The position numbers and the translations under genes are program-made. The notes beneath the pieces are model-generated. The model was given only the letters and a program-made list of their open reading frames with translations. It ran no database searches and was not told where the DNA came from. 7,063 bases of DNA from CAZMFZ01 sp046152935 (lineage in GTDB: Bacteria; Bacteroidota; Bacteroidia; Cytophagales; UBA9547), in assembly GCA_046152935.1 (NCBI GenBank), contig JBJXGB010000049.1:1-7063 (forward strand). The letters are read 5' to 3'. Positions 1 through 5,117 of the stretch are shown piece after piece (the first letter of the stretch is position 1; the number at the start of each line of letters is the position of its first letter).

Positions 1-1308
1 TTTTACGAATTTGATAGGCGAAACCAACGCTACACATTTGGCGATCCATTGACAGATATATCCACCACAGCAGGTCAAAATTTTTACATAGGAAAATATA
101 AAACCTCTGGCAATACACTTTTTAACCAGGAATACGCCTTTTTAAGCAACAAAGTAGGTTTCAAAACCCATTGGGGCAATTTTGTTGCCGGTGCTTATTA
201 CAAAAATAGATATGTAATGGGTTCTAAAAAAATGTCGATCGTCACCGCAAATGCACTCGTGAGTTCGCCAATTCCTGAAATTGGCAAGTGGTTTGACGAC
301 CCAAAAGCAGATATTCGCCTGCACGAAAATTATATAGGTGGGTTTTTGAAGTATAAATTGGCAGATAGCATCCATTTTGAATTTAATGGCGAATTTATGG
401 CTTCGCTGATAAATAAAAGCAGAAATGAGGCAGTACTTGATAGCATCATCATTCAGCAAACGACCATTGTCAATACTACCATCACTAGTTTCGATACCAC
501 AAGAGTTTTACAGGCCAATCCTTACCAAAACTACACTTACAAAGGCGATTACAATTTCAATTTCAAAGCCTACGTTTACAATTTTGAACTGGGCTTAAGT
601 TTAATAAGACAAACGCCATCTCTTGTCAATTATTACTCTTTACAACACAATTTATACCATTGGTACCAAGGTTTGCAACCTAGTATTTCCAATAATATAT
701 ATGCCAAATATCATTTCAACCACAAACAATTCTTTCTCGAAATCAATCCTTCGATCTATCAATTGCAAAATTATGTCTACTTCAATAGTGACGTAAAACC
801 AGTACAGACAGAAGTAGATAAGCCACTTTTTTATGGCATGATGGATGTTACTTTCAATACCCATGTTGGTATTTTGCACCTAGACACCAAGTTCAAATAC
901 ACCTACATTCCTACCAATCAGCCACAAGTGGTGCGTATGCCTGCGTTTTATGTAAATCCCCGCATCTACATAAAATATGTTCCCAAATCGAAAATAAACA
1001 AGCAAGATTTCAGGTTTGGGTTCGATATTTATTACCGATCGACCTACTATGGCGATGTGTATATGCCATCGGTGGGGCAATTTTTTGTACAAAATAGTGC
1101 CAACGACAATACCACCAATTTTAAATTGAAAGAAAATGTATTGATAGATTTTTTCGTTACCGCCAAACTGAGAAATGCACGTATATTCCTCAAAATCAAT
1201 CAGTTGAATCAGCTGCTTGGTTTCTCAAGAGGCTATTATATTTCACCATTCTATCCGGCTACCAACGGAAGTTTTCAATTGGGCGTTCATTGGCTCTTAT
1301 TTGATTGA
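1..1308 (+). CDS. Putative outer-membrane porin, Bacteroidota Porin_10-like (5' end missing)
   Basis: The reading frame is open from the first base, so the gene begins upstream. About 435 C-terminal residues are present, ending with TGA at 1306-1308. The TTG at 49 is internal and not a start. The protein is full of alternating hydrophobic/polar stretches rich in Tyr, Phe and Asn, as expected for outer-membrane beta strands, with short polar turns and no transmembrane helix. The C-terminal part has the pattern I associate with the Bacteroidota 'putative porin' family: a YYGDVYMPSVGQFFVQ segment, then a VLIDFFVTAKLRNARIF strand, a GYY...PFYP segment and a final strand ending WLLFD. The expected role is a diffusion channel in the outer membrane, but the substrate cannot be read from the sequence. 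The signal peptide lies outside the window. Related families of outer-membrane barrel proteins cannot be fully excluded. Confidence 0.82.
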   Translation, partial: FYEFDRRNQRYTFGDPLTDISTTAGQNFYIGKYKTSGNTLFNQEYAFLSNKVGFKTHWGNFVAGAYYKNRYVMGSKKMSIVTANALVSSPIPEIGKWFDDPKADIRLHENYIGGFLKYKLADSIHFEFNGEFMASLINKSRNEAVLDSIIIQQTTIVNTTITSFDTTRVLQANPYQNYTYKGDYNFNFKAYVYNFELGLSLIRQTPSLVNYYSLQHNLYHWYQGLQPSISNNIYAKYHFNHKQFFLEINPSIYQLQNYVYFNSDVKPVQTEVDKPLFYGMMDVTFNTHVGILHLDTKFKYTYIPTNQPQVVRMPAFYVNPRIYIKYVPKSKINKQDFRFGFDIYYRSTYYGDVYMPSVGQFFVQNSANDNTTNFKLKENVLIDFFVTAKLRNARIFLKINQLNQLLGFSRGYYISPFYPATNGSFQLGVHWLLFD

Positions 1309-1378
1309 TTTTTAACAAAGGCCGATACCATCTTTTACATGGGATGCAAATAATAACGAATAAATTGTTTTTATTTCA

Positions 1379-1386
1379 TATTTTTG
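1379..1386 (+). promoter_or_regulatory. Candidate Bacteroidota -7 promoter element of the OmpA-family gene
   Basis: TATTTTTG matches the Bacteroidota housekeeping sigma -7 consensus TAnnTTTG at every fixed position. It lies 41 bases before the ATG at 1428, which would give a leader of roughly 35 nt. No convincing TTTG -33 element sits about 19-21 bases upstream; the nearest TTG is only 11 bases away. The match could therefore be chance in an AT-rich gap. The gap of 119 bp after the porin gene has no clear terminator hairpin. Confidence 0.42.
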
Positions 1387-1427
1387 TGCAACTAAATAGC
1401 TAATAATTAACTTTTTTTTGAGAGTCT

Positions 1428-3488
1428 ATGAATTTAAAAGTAAAATTGCTTTTCAGCTCATTTTTTTTGATTGCCAGTTTTTCATTTGCACAAAAAATAG
1501 TTTGGGCAGATAGGATCGTAAAATCGACAAATAAATTTGAAAAAGACAACAACCATGCAGGTCACGCGCTGGGCATGCCTATTTTGTACCAAGGTATGAT
1601 GTATGGTGGAGTCGATCTGTTTACCGATGGCTATATTATTACCAATCAAGATCAGGTCAAGAAAAACAGTTTTCGCGTTGGCTTTTCCGAATCGATCATG
1701 GCCCAACAGATTATTATTGGTGGTGTCATCAATTTGGGCACCATTCAATATATATATGCTTACAACAAGCTCGGAAAGAAAACGCAAATTTATCAGATGT
1801 ACAAAGGGTCGGTGTCCAAGTTTCATAATTTTTTTACTTTTTTCTCTCCTATGGAAATATCTTCAATTGAAATTGTGCTCGATCATCAAAAAGTACGCGA
1901 TTGGAATTTGATAAAGGGAATCGGACTCACAAATGTAGATACGCCTTTCGAGCTTATTCCGAATATTTATTCTGACGATGAGTTTTTTGGAAAAGAAAAG
2001 ATCAATTTTAAGTTCAAGATTGATGGTTGCGTTTCTTTCAACCAAAAGCTATCGCCCGATGGCAGAGAAGTGTATTTTGTGAAAGAGTGTTTCAATAGGC
2101 TTGACAACCAAGATATTTGGCATGCAAGAATGCAGTCGAATGGCGACTGGGATACAGAGATGAAAATGGGCAATCCGCTTAATAATGATGGACATAATTT
2201 CGTCTCGGGCGTGAGTACCGCAGGTAAATTTTTATTGCTAGGCAATTCCTACAACGCAGATGGCACCCATGCAGGCGATGGCGTTGCTATATCGCACAAA
2301 AAAGAAGATGGATCTTGGGGAATTCCAGAAAACGTATCGATTGCAGGCTTTAAGAATATCAACGATCATGTGAATTTTTACTTGAGCAATGAAGAAAATG
2401 TGCTTTTGATGGCTTTAGAGGATGATAAAAGTATTGGCGATTTGGACATGTACGTTTCGGTAAAGGATATGAAAACGGGTGTTTGGAGCAAACCAGAAAA
2501 TTTGGGTCCTAAAGTAAACACACATTTTAGAGAAGATTACCCTCATTTATCACCAGATGGCAAATTTTTATACTTTTCTTCTACTGGCTTTATTGGGTTT
2601 GGTGGCGAAGATATTTATGTGAGCAAAAGAATGGGTAGTGGCTGGACAAGTTGGACAGAACCTTTGAATCTGGGTCCGTTGGTAAACACCAAAGCAGATG
2701 ATATTGGCTTTGCACTCTCATCATCGGGGAATGAGGCTTTTTTTAACTCTCCCAATTTTGAAAACGATACAGTAATGGAGTTTGAATGTTATAAAGTGAA
2801 TTTGCCAAAAGCACTAAGATACGAACCTCAAGTGGAAATATTGGGTAAAATAGTGTCGGCTCTCGATTCGACTAAGAAATTGAAAGCTACTTTGCATTTG
2901 AAAAAAATGGACGGTTTTTCTGAATACATCTCAAATTCAGACCCAAATACTGGTTTTTTTTCTATAAAAGCACCCGCTGGCTATCCTTACATGGCCACCG
3001 TGGATAACGAAAGCTATTTCACAAAAAAAGAAATGATTATTACGTTTGAATCGGGGACGGATTACAACATGTATCGAAATTTTTCACTTTTGCCATTGCC
3101 AGACTCTGGAAGTGTCTATAGTTTAAATAATCTTTCATTTTACAAGGGTACGCCTGTTCTTACTTCCCTTTCAGGTATTGTGCTCGATAGCATTGCCAGA
3201 ATATACAACCAGATGCCCAAAAATGTAATGATCGAAATTGCAGGCCACACAGATAGTAAGGGCGATTACAACAAGAACAAGAAAATTTCACTTGAAAGAG
3301 CAAAGGAAATTGCTTGTTTTCTCACAGAGAAAGGAATAGCAGCCGAACGCATACAGTTTAGAGGCTACGGGCCTGATAAACCTATAGCCGACAACAACAC
3401 AGAGGCTGGCCGACTTACCAATCGCAGAATTGAAATTACTTTTTTATCGAAAGTACGAAAAGACACCGATTCGCAGACGAAGAATTGA
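1428..3488 (+). CDS. OmpA-family envelope protein with discoidin-like N-domain, PD40 propeller and carboxypeptidase-regulatory domain
   Basis: The protein has 686 residues and starts with a Sec signal peptide (K4/K6, hydrophobic core, probable cleavage after FSFA at residue 21). It has no lipobox Cys. Residues about 23-180 look like a galactose-binding/discoidin-type beta domain (ADRIV..., RVGFSESI, IYAYNKLGKK, IEIVLD). Residues about 200-455 form a PD40/WD40-like propeller with two SPDG motifs (209-212 and 375-378) and repeated aromatic DIWHA, DMYVS and DIYVS blades. Residues about 464-540 resemble a carboxypeptidase regulatory-like domain. Residues about 575-672 are an OmpA C-terminal domain with HTDSKGD at 607-613 and NRR at 665-667, the Asp and Arg expected to bind diaminopimelate in peptidoglycan. 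It is probably periplasmic or outer-membrane attached and tethered to the cell wall. The propeller-CRD-OmpA order resembles PorE of the type IX secretion system, but PorE has a TPR N-terminus, so orthology is not claimed. The ATG at 1428 is chosen because it gives the intact signal peptide. Confidence 0.9.
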   Translation: MNLKVKLLFSSFFLIASFSFAQKIVWADRIVKSTNKFEKDNNHAGHALGMPILYQGMMYGGVDLFTDGYIITNQDQVKKNSFRVGFSESIMAQQIIIGGVINLGTIQYIYAYNKLGKKTQIYQMYKGSVSKFHNFFTFFSPMEISSIEIVLDHQKVRDWNLIKGIGLTNVDTPFELIPNIYSDDEFFGKEKINFKFKIDGCVSFNQKLSPDGREVYFVKECFNRLDNQDIWHARMQSNGDWDTEMKMGNPLNNDGHNFVSGVSTAGKFLLLGNSYNADGTHAGDGVAISHKKEDGSWGIPENVSIAGFKNINDHVNFYLSNEENVLLMALEDDKSIGDLDMYVSVKDMKTGVWSKPENLGPKVNTHFREDYPHLSPDGKFLYFSSTGFIGFGGEDIYVSKRMGSGWTSWTEPLNLGPLVNTKADDIGFALSSSGNEAFFNSPNFENDTVMEFECYKVNLPKALRYEPQVEILGKIVSALDSTKKLKATLHLKKMDGFSEYISNSDPNTGFFSIKAPAGYPYMATVDNESYFTKKEMIITFESGTDYNMYRNFSLLPLPDSGSVYSLNNLSFYKGTPVLTSLSGIVLDSIARIYNQMPKNVMIEIAGHTDSKGDYNKNKKISLERAKEIACFLTEKGIAAERIQFRGYGPDKPIADNNTEAGRLTNRRIEITFLSKVRKDTDSQTKN

Positions 3489-3510
3489 AAATTTTGCCCT
3501 CACCGATTTC

Positions 3511-3551
3511 AAAAAAAAGAGTGCCAGATATTGTCTAGCACTCTTTTTTTT
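3511..3551. terminator. Bidirectional intrinsic terminator between convergent genes
   Basis: A 14-base arm at 3511-3524 (eight A then GAGTGC) is the exact reverse complement of 3538-3551 (GCACTC then eight T). Inside it, after one C/A mismatch, AGA pairs with TCT around a 5-base loop (TATTG). The A run before and T run after the GC-containing core give a U tract on either strand. It sits 22 bases after the OmpA-family stop and 16 bases from the stop of the convergent Hsp20 gene, so it can serve both. Confidence 0.88.
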
Positions 3552-3567
3552 GATCCCAATCTCATCC

Positions 3568-3957
3568 TTACTCTTTAATTTCGATTCTCTTTTCAAATCC
3601 ATCTTTCATGTATTTGTACGGAAGTGTTACTTTCAAAGTGCCGTTGTAGAAATCGGCCACAACCGCCTCTAAATCAATATAATAGGGTAGTGTAAAGTGC
3701 CTCATTAAATAGGGTGATTTTTCTTCTTTTCCACCATCTTTAATTGCACTCATGGTACTGTAAAGAAAAAGCGTGTTGTTTTTGAGGTCGATGCTATAAT
3801 TGTCGACTGTTAAACCTGGTGTACGCACCTCAATCACATACTCACTTTCAGCATCTACATGTTTGAAATACGATTCGCTCATGCCACCCAAAACTGTATT
3901 GCCTAAATTTACGCCTTTAATCAAGTCTCTCGATACTTCGTTGGCTATTGCTTTCAT
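3568..3957 (-). CDS. Small heat-shock protein, Hsp20/alpha-crystallin family
   Basis: The protein has 129 residues from the ATG at 3957, close to the length of bacterial IbpA-type proteins. The alpha-crystallin domain spans about residues 33-116. It contains the early EYVIEVRTPGL strand, the later RHFTLP strand (86-91), and the FYNGTLKVTLP block (103-113), which corresponds to the family's conserved NGvLxVxxP signature. The C-terminus carries an I-x-I motif (IEI, 125-127), which in this family docks on a neighbouring subunit during oligomer assembly. It has no signal peptide and no Cys. The expected role is ATP-independent holding of unfolding proteins in the cytoplasm. The spacer between its domain strands (about 70-82) is Lys/Glu/Gly-rich. 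A GTG three codons upstream (3966) is an alternative start. The gene is transcribed away from msrA and no heat-shock operator such as CIRCE is visible upstream. Confidence 0.9.
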   Translation of the reverse strand: MKAIANEVSRDLIKGVNLGNTVLGGMSESYFKHVDAESEYVIEVRTPGLTVDNYSIDLKNNTLFLYSTMSAIKDGGKEEKSPYLMRHFTLPYYIDLEAVVADFYNGTLKVTLPYKYMKDGFEKRIEIKE

Positions 3958-4042
3958 GTTTCTCACGTTTAAAAGTTTAATTAACTAACCTATTTCTCAG
4001 CATTTATACAAAATATTCACCATCTTAGTTCTGATTTTAGTG

Positions 4043-4070
4043 CAAGATTTTTCAAAACAAGCTCAAGATT
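4043..4070. repeat. Pair of CAAGATT direct repeats in the hsp20-msrA divergent region
   Basis: CAAGATT occurs at 4043-4049 and again at 4064-4070, 21 bp apart start to start, about two helical turns. A perfect 10-bp palindrome GTTTATAAAC follows at 4075-4084. They lie between the divergent Hsp20 and MsrA genes, where an operator could act on either. The elements are short and the region is AT-rich, so chance is a serious alternative. Confidence 0.3.
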
Positions 4071-4118
4071 AGATGTTTATAAACTTCAACAGTTTAACGG
4101 AAAATATTTGATGTTTAT

Positions 4119-4147
4119 TTGAAATTAGCTTTCGTACTAAATATAAT
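4119..4147 (+). promoter_or_regulatory. Sigma70-like candidate promoter of msrA
   Basis: TTGAAA (4119-4124) is followed after 17 bases by TATAAT (4142-4147), a near-ideal classical sigma70 pair. The ATG of msrA is 83 bases past the start of the -10, giving a leader of about 75 nt. Bacteroidota housekeeping sigma normally prefers TTTG/TAnnTTTG, and I see no exact match to that pair here. The element may therefore be a chance product of AT-rich sequence. Confidence 0.35.
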
Positions 4148-4229
4148 TCTCATCAAATAAGTAACCAAAATGAAACTTTAAGTCAATATGTCTTGTTATT
4201 TCGGGGAATAAAGTGGTGAAGAAGACAAA

Positions 4230-4907
4230 ATGACAAATAAATTTAATATCATCGGGCTGCTATCGCTTACTTTTTTGTTTTGCAATAGTTTTGCAGGCTG
4301 CGGACAAAAACCATCAATAGAAAATGAAAAACAAGTGCCAAGTAAAATTAACCCTGTAATCGATATGAATGCTTTAGAAATTGCTACTTTTGGAAATGGT
4401 TGTTTTTGGTGTACAGAAGCGATATTTCAAAATATAGAAGGTGTAGAAAAAGTAGAATCTGGCTACACAGGTGGAAATGTATTAAATCCTACTTACAAAC
4501 AAGTTTGCAGTGGACTGACAGGCCATGCAGAAGTGCTTCAGATTTATTTCGATCCTTCCAAAATTACTTTTGACGCTTTGCTTGAAGTATTTTGGCAAAC
4601 ACACGACCCAACGACCCTAAACAGACAAGGAAACGACTCTGGCACTCAATATCGATCTGCTATTTTTTATCACAGCGAAAAGCAAAAGGAATTGGCCACA
4701 AAATACAAAGCAGAGTTGCAGAGTTCGGGTGCGTTTTCGAAGCCGATAGTTACAGAAATAGTGCCTTCTGCAGTGTTTTACAAGGCCGAAGATTACCATC
4801 AAAATTATTTCAACGAAAATGGATCACAGCCTTACTGCACATTTGTAATCAAACCCAAAGTAAATAAGTTTGAAAAAATATTTAAAGATAAGTTGAAGAA
4901 AAACTGA
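4230..4907 (+). CDS. msrA: Peptide-methionine (S)-S-oxide reductase MsrA, probable exported lipoprotein
   Basis: The protein has 225 residues and reduces the S epimer of methionine sulfoxide in proteins. The family signature GCFWC is at 57-61, with catalytic Cys58 and a second Cys61. Other conserved blocks are GYTGG (79-82 region), VCSGLTGHAE with Glu101, HDPTTLNRQGNDSGTQYRS (125-143), EDYHQNYF (187-194) and QPYC with Cys203, the likely resolving Cys. The N-terminus adds about 45 residues to the cytoplasmic enzyme: a hydrophobic signal segment ending FAGC at 21-24, read as a lipobox with an unusual Phe at -3, then a polar linker. The enzyme probably acts on oxidised envelope proteins. If the lipobox is not used, cleavage by signal peptidase I is the alternative. 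A purine-rich GAAGAAGA precedes the start. No msrB domain is fused. Confidence 0.95.
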   Translation: MTNKFNIIGLLSLTFLFCNSFAGCGQKPSIENEKQVPSKINPVIDMNALEIATFGNGCFWCTEAIFQNIEGVEKVESGYTGGNVLNPTYKQVCSGLTGHAEVLQIYFDPSKITFDALLEVFWQTHDPTTLNRQGNDSGTQYRSAIFYHSEKQKELATKYKAELQSSGAFSKPIVTEIVPSAVFYKAEDYHQNYFNENGSQPYCTFVIKPKVNKFEKIFKDKLKKN

Positions 4908-4931
4908 TGATTATTGTTAAAGAAAATGCGA

Positions 4932-4960
4932 TTAGAGATAGTTGTATCTTTAGCTTTTTT
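4932..4960 (+). terminator. Weak candidate intrinsic terminator after msrA
   Basis: TTAGAGATA (4932-4940) pairs with TATCTTTAG (4945-4953) across a GTTG loop as nine consecutive pairs, two of them G-T wobbles, followed by C and six T. It starts 25 bases after the msrA stop, the expected place. Only one pair is G-C, so the hairpin is thermodynamically weak and the call is tentative. Confidence 0.33.
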
Positions 4961-5023
4961 ATTCTAGGCAGTATGAGTTCTGCTCTACTTTAGTTAAATT
5001 TTTGCTCTTAGCAAGATTAACTG

Positions 5024-5071
5024 TGGAATTTGATCGTTAAATTTCCATAATGACTAGGATATTCGTCATTA
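5024..5071. repeat. Two abutting 24-bp inverted repeats upstream of the cupredoxin/T9SS gene
   Basis: The first unit, 5024-5047, pairs TGGAATTT with AAATTTCCA apart from one bulged base, around a 7-base centre. The second unit, 5048-5071, begins at the very next base and pairs TAATGAC exactly with GTCATTA around a 10-base centre. The second unit ends 46 bases before the ATG at 5118. They could be operator sites or leader hairpins. No T run follows, so a terminator is less likely. The rest of the 4908-5117 gap shows no gene. Confidence 0.4.
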
Positions 5072-5117
5072 ACTTTATACTTTCAATTGGCTTCATTTGT
5101 TAAAAACTATTCAAAAG

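Noticed and set aside
49..1308. A TTG at 49 as the start of the porin gene
   Set aside because: The same frame is open to base 1 with beta-barrel-like composition and there is no signal peptide after the TTG, so the gene starts outside the window.
1309..1427. CATC/GATG pairing after the porin gene as a terminator
   Set aside because: The stem is four bases with a large loop and no T tract.
1482..1826. Minus-strand open frame opposite the OmpA-family N-terminus
   Set aside because: It is antisense to a supported signal peptide and domain and has no motif of its own.
3430..3672. Plus-strand frame overlapping the OmpA-family end and the Hsp20 gene
   Set aside because: It crosses a strong terminator hairpin and two well-supported genes in other frames, with no family resemblance.
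3964..3966. GTG at 3966 as the Hsp20 start
   Set aside because: The ATG only nine bases downstream is the commoner start codon and nothing upstream favours the GTG; it stays a possible alternative.
5097..5117. TTG at 5097 as the start of the cupredoxin/T9SS gene
   Set aside because: It would place seven extra residues before a good signal peptide that begins naturally at the ATG at 5118.
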